This document shows, one piece after another, positions 11,598 to 22,354 of a DNA stretch of 64,000 nucleotides (the stretch's first letter is position 1; each line of letters opens with the position of its first letter). The DNA is from Flaccisagitta enflata (lineage: Eukaryota > Chaetognatha > Sagittoidea > Aphragmophora). Below the pieces are notes generated by a model. That model was not told where the DNA came from, searched no databases, and saw only the letters and a program-made list of their open reading frames with translations. The translations under genes were made by a program, and so were the position numbers. The stretch covers positions 95,046,001-95,110,000 of the forward strand of contig OZ231126.1 in assembly GCA_965153355.1 (NCBI GenBank), written 5' to 3'.

Positions 11598-11607
11598 TTC
11601 TCTCTCT

Positions 11608-11680
<73 letters not shown>
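11598..11680. repeat. (CT)n microsatellite
   Basis: A CT run that starts as TCTTTCTCTTT and becomes pure. The AT-rich DNA that follows (11,681-12,107) shows no feature. Confidence 0.95.
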
Positions 11681-11683
<3 letters not shown>

Positions 11684-12107
11684 AAATAGAATATCAAAGA
11701 TAGCGTCATAAAAATCAGAGTCAATTGTTACAAAAGGCCAAAAATTAGGACCAATAAAAAATATCGATTTTTGCTAAAATGTGATAAAAAAAAGGTTCAA
11801 AAATTCATATCGCCAAAACCAATGATTGCAGAGACTTCGGGTTGGCGCCATTTGAAAGAGAAAATTAAGCTCTTTCTTAACTATAAATACCAATAAATAT
11901 ATACTCCCAGCCTCAAAAATACCCAACTTTTGAAAATAGCCTCAAACCAAAAATAAAAAACTTCGAATTCGACTTTTTCCATTAAAATGTTTTATTGCAA
12001 CTTCATAGACCTGCCTTTATTTTGAACCTCTATTTTGGTCTTACTATCTTTATGGGAAAATATTTTTCCTAACCTTTTGGCCTGATAGATCTTTTCATTT
12101 CTTTATG

Positions 12108-12708
12108 CAGTACGATGGGAGCAATGACGACCTAGCCTGGAGGATAGATTTTAGGTATCTTAATTTTATTTGTACCTTAGAATATTTCAGATCTAGATTA
12201 ATTTAAAGTTGCTTTATTGAATGAAAATGTTTGCGTCTTTCAAATTTCAACTTGCGACTTTACTTCATCAAGACTTCATTTTTCAAAATTTGAACTTATT
12301 TTAATGGATTAAGTAAAAAATTTTAAATAGTTTTTGAAAAAAAAATCAGCTTAATCGGTCTATTTTAACAGGTTTTATAGTCTTTTTAAGTTTTGCCTAA
12401 TAATTGATTTGCATAATTTTTGTTTATTAAAGATTGTCATAAAACGTGTAAAAATAATCCGATTGAGCTGATTTTCTTTTCAAAATTATTTAAAATTTTT
12501 TGCCCAATCTAATGAAGTAGGTTAAAACATTGAAAAATGAAGTCTTGATGAGGTCAAGTCACAAGTTGAAGTATAAGAGATGCAAATGCATTCACTCAAT
12601 AGATTACCCTTTAATTAACCTAAATCTCAAATACTTGAAAATGCAAACAAAATCAAAATATCTAAAATCTATCCTCCAGTATAGGTCGTCATTGCTCCCA
12701 TTGTACTG
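12108..12708. mobile_element. 601-bp palindromic MITE
   Basis: The two halves are near-complete inverted copies centred at about 12,405. The outer ends are CAGTACGATGGGAGCAATGA and its inverse. A CAGT start with TA just outside the right end (TG outside the left) is typical of Tc1/mariner-superfamily non-autonomous elements. No transposase. Confidence 0.75.
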
Positions 12709-12871
12709 TACCTTCTCTAAAATGGTTATATATTGGACAGTAGTAAAGGCTAACCAAGCATTTGGCAGGAGCAGTTACTATATTCAATAGTCGCATATGG
12801 GTTAGATGGTCAGCGATAGCCGCGCCCTGCTTAAGTAGGTTTTGGTTAAAGTTGGAGGGGGGGGGGGAGCA

Positions 12872-13177
12872 GGGCAGTGGCTCCGAAGGGGTCGATGACC
12901 TATACTTTCACATATGTGGGGAATTTCCTCCTCCTTTTCCTCCTCCTCCTCACCCCCCTCCCCCAGCCTCCAGGCCCAAATCCCTCGAGGCAAGAATTTG
13001 GGCTTTGGGATTGGGATTTGGGCCATGAGGTTGGGATTTGGGCCTTAAGACTGGGATTTGGGCCTCGAGGCTGGGATATGGGCCTCAAGGCTGAGATATG
13101 GGCCTGGAGGCTGGGGGGGGGGTAAGAAGAAGGAGGAAAAACTTCACCATATGTGTAAAAGTCACCGGGCCGCTGCC
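12872..13177. mobile_element. Family B relative with GGGATTTGGGCC array
   Basis: A left tip GGGCAGTGGCTCCGAAGGGG with TCACATATGTGG inside, and an inverse right tip CATATGTGTAAAAGTCA..GCCGCTGCC. The interior (12,955-13,110) is a 20-21-bp array of GAGGCTGGGATTTGGGCCT. It is a sub-family distinct from the GTCCTGTAGAACACAGG type; another copy is near 42,178. Confidence 0.65.
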
Positions 13178-13185
13178 AAAAAAAA

Positions 13186-13250
13186 ACGCCAAAAAAGTAG
13201 TGTTACCGCCGGACCGACAGATAGCGGGTTATCTAGTCGCGTGCACAGTG
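13186..13250. mobile_element. Family A right end
   Basis: ACGCCAAAAAAGTAGTG..GGACCGACAGA..TAGTCGCGTGCAC. It abuts the family B right tip, and no left end is present nearby. Confidence 0.6.
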
Positions 13251-13481
13251 CAACGGACATGATCATGTCATTTAAAAATAACCTTTGGGACGAGAGCCGA
13301 TTCTTTCACTCATCAACAGGTTGAACAAATATATACCTCTCATTTTTCGTTTTCAGTCAATCACATCACCAAATTTGTGTTTTCAGTCTTTCATCGTCAT
13401 ATAACCTTTGACGATTGGCGCACTCTAGTCTATAGAGGACGTATTGTCTGTCCGATAGTGTAACTATTCTTGGAACTTTCA

Positions 13482-13640
13482 AGCACGCGACTCAATAACC
13501 CGCTCTTTCGGTTGGTCGGTCGGTAACTCACTTTTTCCGGCGTTTCTTACTTTTCTGCTTAGCCCAGATGAATGGTAGGCCAACTATCACTGTCCCCGCC
13601 CACCTGCACGCGACTTGGGTACCCATGTATCCGCCTATCC
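13482..13640. mobile_element. Family A element, reverse orientation
   Basis: Begins AGCACGCGACTCAATAACCC with GGTTGGTCGGTCGG and ends CACGCGACTTGGGTACCCAT with GTATCCGCC, the complement of the standard left end. About 159 bp. Confidence 0.7.
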
Positions 13641-13763
13641 GACCAAGAAAGAAACAACTGGTTGACTTCAAAATGCATACTAGCTAAGATTCTGAGAGGA
13701 CGAAGAAACTCAAAAGTAACTACTATCGGAAGACTTCTTGCCTTCCTTTTCCAGTATTTGAAA

Positions 13764-13912
13764 AGCAAGGCTGGATACACGGTCATCAGTTGCGGACAGG
13801 TGGGCAGGGGCGGAAATACACGTTTTCACACTTTCCAACTCGATGACCCCGGACGGACCAACGGACCAACGGACGGACAATGCCTCTTATACAGTTGCGT
13901 GTCCGCAACTAA
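13764..13912. mobile_element. Family A element, GGACA variant
   Basis: Left end AGCAAGGCTGGATACACGG with TTGCGGACAGGTGGGCAGGG; right end CGGACGGACAATGCC..TTGCGTGTCCGCAACTA. The hairpin centre is TGTCC instead of TGCA, the second palindrome type of this family. Confidence 0.72.
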
Positions 13913-14019
13913 AAATAAATTCAGTATGACGCCAAGGCTACAGAAATCACGTCATTCGCATGTCACTCGGGAGTCAGGACTGTATTTGTACACATGCGTG
14001 TGAATAACTAATATTACTC

Positions 14020-14047
14020 ATTCGAGTCGCGAGTAACGACTTCGAAT
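14020..14047. other. Small inverted repeat
   Basis: ATTCGAGTCG / CGACTTCGAAT around a 7-bp loop, with one bulge. The surrounding block (13,920-14,760) is single-copy DNA; it holds an 88-codon ATG frame (14,190-14,456) with no family resemblance, which I do not call as a gene. Confidence 0.45.
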
Positions 14048-14820
14048 GAAGAGCGACAGATCAGCAAGGACGGGGCTCTGCATGCCCGCTCTCTCTTTTT
14101 TTTTAACGCTTCAGTCCTAACACGCCTGGTTCGATCTCTGTGTGTCTCTCTCTCTCTCTCGAATCACCCACTGAGCCGTTCGCGAATCCATGACCGGCCT
14201 TAAGGATGACATTCCCTTCACCGTGGGACGTCGTCGGCGCGATTTCGTGATCCCCGACATTCTTCACAATGAGAGAGAGAGAGAAGATGAGATCAACGAT
14301 ATTATAATATTCAGGACCGATTTTGCAACCATTTTCGTGATCATCCCGAACGGACATAAAAAACATTTGATTCACGAGAGAAAGAGTTGGAGAATCACCG
14401 CTGTTAGATGGTCTCGTCACACGCAAATGAATGTTGATATAGCAACGCACGGGTGACCGGCGAGAAGTAACGGTCATTTTTTCTTCAACCATCAATCACC
14501 ATTGCATTATAGAGCGATAGAAAACCTTATCCTCAGCTTGAATTCAAGCTTTAGTTCAAAACTGCGTAAATTATCATCTGATACAGCAGGACCACTATGG
14601 GCTCGGTAAGCTCCCTGACACGGACCTAGTTCCATCTGCTGGACAAAACCTAAGATGCACCAAATTTGTTGGAAACAATTTCAAAGACGATACAGATCTT
14701 ATGTTTCTTTCGGGGTTTCCCGCTTGGGCGAAGCTTTAATTTAAGTAGATTCGGGTTAAAATGTAAAAAACCCAGCCCTCATCTAGCCCTAACCCTAAAA
14801 CCACCCCCGACCCCAACCTC

Positions 14821-15402
14821 ACAGTGGTAGTTATCAAGCAACGATCAAGCATATTTCACCCAGGCCACCTCGACCACCTAAAACCACCCAAATCAGCTAC
14901 ACAGTGGTAGTTATCAAGCAACGATCAAGCATATTTCAGCCAGGCCACCTCGACCACCTAAAACCACCCAAATCAGCTACACAGTGGTAGTTATCAAGCA
15001 ACGATCAAGCATATTTCACCCAGGCCACCTCGACCACCTAAAACCACCCAAATCAGCTACACAGTGGTAGTTATCAAGCAACGATCAAGCATATTTCAGC
15101 CAGGCCACCTCGACCACCTAAAACCACCCAAATCAGCTACACAGTGGTAGTTATCAAGCAACGATCAAGCATATTTCACCCAGGCCACCTCGACCACCTA
15201 AAACCACCCAAATCAGCTACACAGTGGTAGTTATCAAGCAACGATCAAGCATATTTCACCCAGGCCACCTCGACCACCTAAAACCACCCAAATCAGCTAC
15301 ACAGTGGTAGTTATCAAGCAACGATCAAGCATATTTCACCCAGGCCACCTCGACCACCTAAAACCACCCAAATCAGCTACACAGTGGTAGTTATCAAGCA
15401 AC
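14821..15402. repeat. 80-bp tandem array
   Basis: Seven full copies and a partial eighth of a unit that begins ACAGTGGTAGTTATCAAGCA, with exact 80-bp spacing. The copies are virtually identical, except that TTTCACC alternates with TTTCAGC in the first four. The array is cut by the assembly gap, so the true copy number is unknown. Confidence 0.97.
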
Positions 15403-15412
15403 NNNNNNNNNN
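15403..15412. other. Assembly gap (10 N)
   Basis: Ten Ns, a placeholder length, breaking the 80-bp array on its right side. Confidence 0.99.
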
Positions 15413-15424
15413 CAGAATGAGACT

Positions 15425-15885
15425 AGGCCTGACTTAAAATGACCAAAATTGACTTAAACACTTAAAACGACTTAAATGATCTTCTTAAAACACCTAAATG
15501 ACTTAAAATGATCTTAAAATGACTTAAATGACTTAAAATGACTTAAATGACTTAAAAAATGATCTGAAATGACTTAAAATGACTTAAATGACTTTAGAAC
15601 AGACTAGAACACCTAGAATGACTTTGTAGCCCAATCTAGAATGACTAGAATGACTAAATGACTTAGAATGACTTAGAATGACTTAGAATGACTTAGAATG
15701 ACTTAGAATGACTTAGAATGACTTAGAATGACTAAAAATGACTAAAAAATGACTTAGAATGACTAAAAATGACTAAAAATGACTATAAATGACTTAAAGA
15801 AATAAAATTGATAAAAAAAAGTAAAGTGTGACGGACCAACCGACCGACGGACAAAGCGGGTTGTAGAGTTGCGTGCACGCGACTA
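15425..15885. mobile_element. Family A right part with 10-bp GACTTAGAAT array
   Basis: From 15,425 to 15,800 there are many copies of AATGACTTAG/AATGACTTAA. Then come GTAAAGTGTGACGGACC and the right end GAGTTGCGTGCACGCGACTA. The same layout (array, AAATAAAATTGATAAAA, right end) recurs at 48,489-48,722, so the array belongs inside the element. The left end is lost in the gap. Confidence 0.7.
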
Positions 15886-17375
15886 AAAATTATTGACCTT
15901 GTCAGCCCGAAATGAGCGTTATGGAGCAATCGACCAACAGGCAGACAGACAGACCGCCCAACACTTGGATTGGTAGAGGTAAGGGCAATGGTTCTATCTA
16001 ATGATCGGACCGGGCAATAAAACCTTTGGGAGGATATTTCGATTCTTGCGAATCCAATTCTCTTTTTGCGGAAATGAAACTTTCCTTTTCGAATGGAGAA
16101 AATATCCGAGCCTACGTGTTAGGTGTTGACACAAAGTTTTCGTGCCCGGCTGCGTATTCTTCCTCGCTAAATCCACGTAGGACCGGCTCCTTTAATTCTA
16201 AATAACACTTGGCTACCAAAACCGCGTCTGCCAACACGAGAGAGAGAGAGAGAGAGAAACGTCCGCAAAAAGTAGAAGGATCCTATGACGTAAAAAAGAT
16301 CGTCCTTAAGCCAATAGAAGACAAGAAAGGATCCTAGAAAGCCAATCGACGCACTAGGATATCGAAAGGCGTCAGGGATAGCGGTGGGATCACGTGGTGA
16401 GTCCCGTCACCGCTCGTCGCCGCTGCAGAGAGAAAAAAAAATCGCTGGGCTTAAAACGGAACGTGCAAAATAAGGAAAAGCAGAAAAAAAGGCTACTGAG
16501 GGAAAAAGGCAAAAAGGATATTTAACGAGGGGAAAATAAACGTGTTAAGAAAAATGGTCAGATATCTAAGATAACTTGCGTTAAAAGAACAAGGCGGGTT
16601 ACGACCTCAAAATCGCGTGCGGGTGGGCAGGGGCGGTGATGAATATCTTTGAAATATTAGGAACAGGGGGTGTGTGTGGAAATCACCCAATAAAGAAAAT
16701 GTGAAACAACTATTACTGACGAATAACCAACCAACATTCTTTGATTATGGCTTTACATAAGATATTTGTCCTTTTCGTGGTATGGGCTGTCAACCCTATA
16801 CCAATAGACATGTCTGATCAATCAGCAACAATCCAGGTAAAACACCATTGAAAGCTTGCAAGGCTTTCATCCTTTGTATATTGGAGAACTCTGGCCTCCT
16901 TATGTAAGGGCAATGTTGTTTTAACTTTCATACATCAGTTTATAAAGTCGCGTGCAAGTGACTAAAAAGTTAGGACCAAAGCTACAGAGGAAGTAGTCAG
17001 TGCTACCTGAGAAGAAATTCAAAAGGCACCCACAGAGTCATTTGATTTATTGACCAAGTTTCAGGGATGTATATAGGCTTACAATTCCATGACCTTTGAC
17101 CTTTGATTTCCCCCCTTCCCCCCCTTTCTTTGATTTTCTTTCCAATGCAGCAATATCTTTAAGAGGTTGCTTCTAAGTTTAAACTCATCTTTTCACATTC
17201 AATTAATAAAAACAAGGCCGGATACACGGCTACCCCAGTCGCATGCAGGGCAGGGGCTATCTTCCAGGTCAACCGAGCATTAGGGCGGAAGCAGTTAGGC
17301 CAAAACGCACAAAAACGCCAAAAAAGTAAAGTGTCACGGACCAACGGACCGACAAAGCGGAGTGGAGTCGCGTGC
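15886..17375. repeat. 1.5-kb duplicated segment, copy 2
   Basis: Near-identical to 5,271-6,788, with the same orientation and order: GA tract, CACGTG hairpin, family A elements (about 16,590-16,957 and 17,212-17,375), and the DR1 site at 17,090-17,102. The right end stops at GTCGCGTGC, exactly at the next gap. It could be a real duplication, or an allelic/repeat contig placed here by scaffolding. Confidence 0.9.
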
Positions 17376-17385
17376 NNNNNNNNNN
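17376..17385. other. Assembly gap (10 N)
   Basis: Ten Ns inserted inside the right hairpin of a family A element; a perfect palindrome is a plausible cause of the assembly break. Confidence 0.99.
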
Positions 17386-17527
17386 CAGCTTTATAGGTAT
17401 GTCTCTTCATAATGTGGGTTTGCAATATCGTCGGGGAGAGTTGGACAGGGGTGTACAAACCTCCCCCCTCACCACAAACACACACACACTTGCACGCGCG
17501 TGCGCAGACACTTGCATACACTCGCCG

Positions 17528-17531
<4 letters not shown>

Positions 17532-17617
<86 letters not shown>
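17532..17617. repeat. (CA)n microsatellite
   Basis: About 43 CA units, preceded by imperfect CA with ACGCGCGTGCGC steps. Confidence 0.97.
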
Positions 17618-17619
<2 letters not shown>

Positions 17620-17746
17620 TCAGTAAACCTTTTTTAAGAGATAAATACACAAATATTGTATAGCCTATCTAGATGAATTTCAAAACCCACTTTTTGAATA
17701 CTTTTCATATCTTAATCCGGAAAGAACGTGTCTTAACTTAGGATTT

Positions 17747-17789
17747 CACACACACACACACATCGACACACACACACACACCGACACAC

Positions 17790-17850
<61 letters not shown>

Positions 17851-17864
17851 ACACACACACACAC
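17747..17864. repeat. (CA)n microsatellite, compound
   Basis: CA runs interrupted by TCGA, CCGA and CATA steps. Confidence 0.95.
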
Positions 17865-17998
17865 CCAAACAAATGCGGCACTTTGAAAGCGCGTTTTCAC
17901 ATTTTCAACTAGAACGTCATTGATCATCCCACAGACTGATGGACAGATGTACAGATGGACTAACGGAGAGATAAAGCCTCTTATAGAGTCGGGCCTAA
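17865..17998. mobile_element. Family A remnant
   Basis: CGCGTTTTCACATTTTCAAC..GGACAGATGTACAGATGGAC..AAGCCTCTTATAGAGTCG closely follows the wording of the copy at 13,764-13,912 (CACGTTTTCACACTTTCCAA, AATGCCTCTTATACAGTTG). The terminal hairpin is lost and the left part is replaced by CA repeats. Confidence 0.55.
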
Positions 17999-18026
17999 AG
18001 GGTTTTGGCGCATACATGTGCATCGC

Positions 18027-18028
<2 letters not shown>

Positions 18029-18059
<31 letters not shown>

Positions 18060-18060
18060 G
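18029..18060. repeat. (TTG)n microsatellite
   Basis: About ten TTG units. From 18,061 to 18,690 there is single-copy DNA with an A-rich stretch at 18,296-18,330; no gene is seen. Confidence 0.95.
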
Positions 18061-18699
18061 TTTGCTCCTTAGTTTGTTCAATACGGCAAAGATCGCTCAT
18101 TTGTCCTGAGTTGGTATGTGCGCACAAGTTCATTGGTCCCTGAGTTTGTTTATTCCGTCGTTGGTTCGTTTGAGCTTTCAATGGTACATATATCAGTGAC
18201 TTACTTGCCCATCAGATGGCGTCTCTATCCTCGTGATAAATGTAGCAATCATTGGATCTCGCCACATTAATTCATATTCAAATTGAACCAAGTTGAAAAA
18301 AAAAAAGAAAAAAGAAAAGAGAAAAAAAAAGTCTGGAATCGAAGATGGAAGACAGATCGATATCAACAAAATTTTCTCAGCCATTTTAGAGGCGAACCAA
18401 AAATGCTGTCGACTTTCTGGTGAGACAAATTTGATAGCTATTCACGTGCAACTCAGTTCGGTTCACGTTGCAGTGTAATGAAAATCTTTGGGGCGAGATT
18501 TCCCCCACTTCTTAACATCGGAGCTGGCTGAAACTTTACAGGCAGACGATTTAGAGTGTCAGGAACAAGCACCCTCGTCAGTTTTTTGACAAAATTTTTG
18601 ACCTTGACTGACCTTGGGAGGGGGTAAGACTGGTGGGGAACAATTCACTGACGCACCGGAAGTGCCATCTGATATGAATGAATTCAAAATCGCCCGAAC

Positions 18700-20075
18700 C
18701 TTAAGTCTGGTTTAAGTCTGGTTTAAGTCTGGTTTAAGTCTGGTTTAAGTCTGGTTTAAGTCTGGTTTAAGTCTGGTTTGAGTCTGGTTTGAGTCTGGTT
18801 TGAGTCTGGTTCGAGTCTGGTTCGAGTCTGGTCTTGAGCCTGGTTCACCCTGTCTTGAGCCCACCTATGAGTCTGGTTCGAGTCTGGTCTGAGTCTGGTT
18901 TGGGTCTGTTTCAGTCTGGTTCGAGTCTGGTTCGAGTCTGCCTGAGTCTGGCCCGAGCCTGCCTGAGTCTGGCCCGAGTCTGTCTAAGTCTGGGCCCGAG
19001 TCTGGTCTGGAGTCTGCCCGAGCTCCGTCTCGAGTCTGGTTCAGCTCCGGGCTCGAGTCTGCCCGAGTCTGGTCTTAGCCTGTTCGAGTCTGGTTCGAGT
19101 CTGGTTCGAGTCTGGTTCGAGTCTGGTTCGAGTCTGGTTCGAGCCCGTCTTGTGTCTGGCTTGAATCTGGCCCGAGTCTGGGTTCAGCCTGGCTCAAGTC
19201 TGGCCCGAGTCTGGCTCGAGTCTGGTCTGAGTCTGGTTCGAGTCTGGTTTAGGTCTGGTCCCGGTCTGGTTTCGGTCTGGTATTGGTCTGGTTCGGTCTG
19301 GCTCGGGTCTGGTCTGAGTCTGGCTCGAGTCTGGTTCGAGTCTGGTTCGAGTCTGGCTGAGTCTGGGCTGGAGTCTGCTGGAGTCTGGTTCAGCCTGGCT
19401 CGAGTCTGCCCGAGCTCCTGGTTCAGTCTGGTTCGAGTCTGCCCGTAGTCTCATCCAGCTCCAGCCTCGGTCTGGTCTGAAATGACCAGCCTGGCTCTCG
19501 AGTCTGGTTCGAGTCTGTCTTAGCCCTGGTTCGAGTCTGGTTCGGAAATCTGGTTCGAGTCTGTCTTAGCCTGCTCCGAGTCTGTCTTGAGTCTGTCGAG
19601 TCTGGTTCGTCTGGTTCGAGTCTGGTTCGAGCCTGCCTCGAGTCTGGCTCCGAGCCTGTCTTAGCCTGGTTCAGAAGCCTGGTTCGAGTCTGGCCTCGAG
19701 CCTGCCCGAGTCTGGTCTCGAGTCTGGTTCAGTCTGGTCTTAGTCTGGGTCTGGTCTAGTCTGAGTCTGCCCCGAGTCTGAATTTGTCTGTCTTAGGCTT
19801 GGTTCGAGTCTGCCTCGAGTTCCGGTCTTCGAGTCTGGCTGAGTCGGCTTGAGTCTGGTTTGAGTCTGGTTTTGAGTCTGGTTTGAGTCTGCTTAAATCT
19901 GGCTTATGTCTGGTTTATGTCTGATTTAGGTCTGGTTTTGGTCTGGTTTAATTCCGGTTTGAGTTTGGTTTGAGTCTGGTTTGAGTCTGGTTTGGGTCTG
20001 GTTTGGGTCTGGTTTGGGTCTGGTTTGGGTCTTGTTTGGGTCTGGTTTGGGTCTGTTTTGGGTTGCTTTTAAGTC
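18700..20075. repeat. 11-bp array (GTCTGGTTYGA)n, 1.4 kb
   Basis: The flanks are regular AGTCTGGTTTA units. The centre is GTCTGGTTCGA with many 1-3-bp deletions and CTG/CCC variants. It ends in TCTGATTTTCGATAAAAAG, which also ends the array at 52,335-53,020. Frames of up to 204 codons are repeat-generated. Confidence 0.93.
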
Positions 20076-20160
20076 TGATTTTCGATAAAAAGATACAATA
20101 AGGAGTCAGGTCAGTTCAGTTATTTTTGTCCTGCACGCGACTTATAGGTGTTGGCCTTGT
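20076..20160. mobile_element. Family A end attached to the 11-bp array
   Basis: GATAAAAAGATACAATAAGG..GTCCTGCACGCGACTTATAG..TTGGCCTTGT, nearly identical to 53,013-53,094. The 1.4-kb array is therefore the interior of a long reverse-oriented family A copy. From 20,161 to 20,588 is AT-rich with no feature seen. Confidence 0.75.
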
Positions 20161-20589
20161 TCATAAAAAAATGGTAAAGAATGAAACATTTTGAACTTTT
20201 TTTTTACAGAAACATAAAGATCCAATAGCAATTGATACTTGAGTGAACCTAGAGCAATTCTAAATAGTTCTATGAGGTTCCAAAATTGTGTTAAAATCCT
20301 CAAAAATGAAAAAATGACCCAAAACAAAAAAATTCTTAAAACTGATATTTTTTAACTGTTTCTAAGAGTAAGGTATGCTGTCAGTATGAAATTCATTGGT
20401 GTGCTTAAAAAACATGCATGTTTCAGGCGAAAAATGCGAAACCGCAATATGCAAACGAGATCAAGTGCAAATTTTCAAAAATAGTAGAAATTGTGTAAGA
20501 ACACAAAAAATTGAATCAGCACAGTGCAAATGATCTAAATACATCAATTTTTGTCAGAATTAACAAAAAAATATAGAAAAATTAGTGTT

Positions 20590-20722
20590 TTTAGTCGCGG
20601 ACACGCGACTACACCTTGCTGTGTCGGTCGGTCAGTCACACATTTTTAAATTCCGAGCCGTTTTCGCCCGACTGCTCCTGCCAAACCGTCCGCGACTGGA
20701 TTACCGTGTACCCGGCCTTGTT
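20590..20722. mobile_element. Family A element, minimal copy (133 bp)
   Basis: Reverse orientation. TAGTCGCGGACACGCGACTA is an 8-bp stem with a GACA loop. Next come GTCGGTCGGTCAGTC, a ~60-bp core, and CCGTCCGCGACTGGATTACC..ACCCGGCCTTGTT. It is the shortest complete copy, which makes it useful for defining the ends. Confidence 0.8.
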
Positions 20723-20820
20723 CTTAGCAAAATACTATCATAAACATATTTTTCTTTCTTCACTTTTCACTTCTTGTTTTTTCTTGTTTTTTTTTCCAAT
20801 TCTTTTTATTTTTCACTTTT

Positions 20821-21000
20821 TAGTCGCATGCACGCAACTTTATACCTAGCTTGGTCTGCCTGTCCATTGGTCACTTTGTTGGTTTGTCGGTCTGTCACAC
20901 TTACTTTTTGTATCAATTTTATTTCTTTAAGTAATTTAAAGTCATTTAAGAATATTCTTAGAAATTTTAAGTCATTCGACTGATAAATATTGGCCCTATT
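20821..21000. mobile_element. Family A element, reverse, AT-rich interior
   Basis: TAGTCGCATGCACGCAACTT starts it. GGTTTGTCGGTCTGTCAC, a stretch with AAGTCATTTAAG wording, and ATTGGCCCTATT end it. The second TCGCGTGC is lost. Confidence 0.6.
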
Positions 21001-21317
21001 ATTTTGCACTTTGCATTTTGATTCTTTTAATCTTTAATTTCCATTTTTATCTTTTATTTTTGAATTTACACTTTTACCATAGATATATCTGTTTAAAAAA
21101 GGAGGGGTATTTGCTATTGAATACATTGCATTAATGGATGGAATAGGCAGAATGCAAAATAGAAAGAATGAGAATATGGGACAGATGGAAGATAAAAATA
21201 AAATCGCGATCTGAAGGACAATCAACGCTATCACGAGGTCTTTATCAAGCTCCATGGAGCTTTTGTCTTTGGAACAAGATCTTGCTCATCCAATGAGGGA
21301 CTAATGGTGTTACTTAC

Positions 21318-21472
21318 TCCAGGGTAGGGTTTTGGCTGGTGACATATCTCGTCCGTGACGCACTCAGCGCACCTATTGGCCTTCTTTGCCTTGGTTTGGT
21401 CCAACGCCATGAACGGACAGCGACGGACTGACAAAGCCATACTCGCACGCAGCACAATAGGAATATATATTT
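21318..21472 (-). other. Possible internal coding exon, unrecognised
   Basis: On the minus strand a pyrimidine-rich acceptor (TGTCTCAATACTAG) and a donor (CCTGGA|GTAAGT) bound 155 bp with an open frame. The frame holds a cysteine-rich stretch, RCAECVTDEICHQPKPYPG. The composition is protein-like and non-repetitive. I recognise no family, and a frame this short can arise by chance. Other single-copy sequence from 21,005 to 21,690 shows nothing further. Confidence 0.18.
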
Positions 21473-21695
21473 CTAGTATTGAGACAAGGACAAACATTTA
21501 ACAAGGAAACTGGTCGCCTAAACTGGTGGGCTCTGCATACAGAGCGAAAAGGCAAAAGTCAAACAGATGAATATTGAACACTTATGCCTCTTCCGTAGTC
21601 CTGTTGAGTGTTCCTTTAAGGATCAAGCTTGCACATAATGCCACATAATTTGAATCAGATTTTAAATGGCCCAACTACTGTAGTATCATACGCAT

Positions 21696-21780
21696 TTCCG
21701 GATACACGGCTACCAAAGTTGCGTGCGGGTGGGCAGGGACAGAGATGATCGGGAAAAAAGTCGAAGTCAGTCAGTCAGGG
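21696..21780. mobile_element. Family A left end
   Basis: CCGGATACACGGCTACC..GTTGCGTGCGGGTGGGCAGG. No right end is found before 22,300. Confidence 0.65.
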
Positions 21781-22004
21781 TTTTCATTTTCTTATGAGAA
21801 AATCTAGGAACTCATCCGACCGAATGAGCCCGCCAATGAAATTGATAGGTTAGTGAATTTAATAATTCTCTTTCATTTGGCGCCAAGCAGAATGCTCTGA
21901 CAAATATTTTTCGCGCTACGATTTTTTAAAGATTTATTTACAAAAAATTTAAATTGATTTTTTTTTATTTTTTATGATTTTAGGCAAGATCAATAAAGGA
22001 GTGT

Positions 22005-22262
22005 ATTTATCTTTATTTGATCATGCAAATACAAGAAAACATGTTTATGAGCATAGCTGCTCATCTGTGAGGGTGTTTTTGAGCATTCTAGCTCATTTTG
22101 CTCTATCTCTTTTTTTATTTCAACTGCGATTTGAATGAATTAATATTTGATACATGTAAAAGCAAGCACATACAAAAAAGCATGCCAGTGAGCATGAGTG
22201 CTCTTCTGTGAAGGTGTTTTTAAGTATTCTAGTTCATTTAGCTCATTTAGCTCATTTTTTTT
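22005..22262. repeat. Two copies of a ~110-bp dispersed repeat
   Basis: ATGCAAATACAAGAAAACATG..GAGCAT..GCTCATCTGTGAGGG..CATTCTAGCTCATTT occurs near 22,022-22,110 and, diverged, at 22,150-22,262. A third copy is at 26,600-26,720. They flank the CCCGCTCC and GGGAGCGG arrays. Confidence 0.7.
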
Positions 22263-22354
22263 TCTGATTTTTACACCCTTGGTCAGTTTGTGGCCTACCC
22301 AAATTTTTAAGTGTAACCAATGCGGCAATCCACTACTCCCGCTTGATTTTCACC

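Noticed and set aside
14190-14456. 88-codon ATG frame
   Set aside because: Mixed composition but no family, no Kozak or splice support, and a competing 130-codon frame on the opposite strand.
14780-14800. CCCTAACCCTAAAACC as a telomere repeat
   Set aside because: Only two imperfect units, internal and not extended.
18780-19860. tRNA genes suggested by GGTTCGAGTC
   Set aside because: No A box, acceptor stem or cloverleaf; the words recur every 11 bp as an array.
20590-20722. Family A hairpin as a bacterial-type terminator or inverted recombination site
   Set aside because: The context is an animal genome and the hairpin recurs as the end of a dispersed element.
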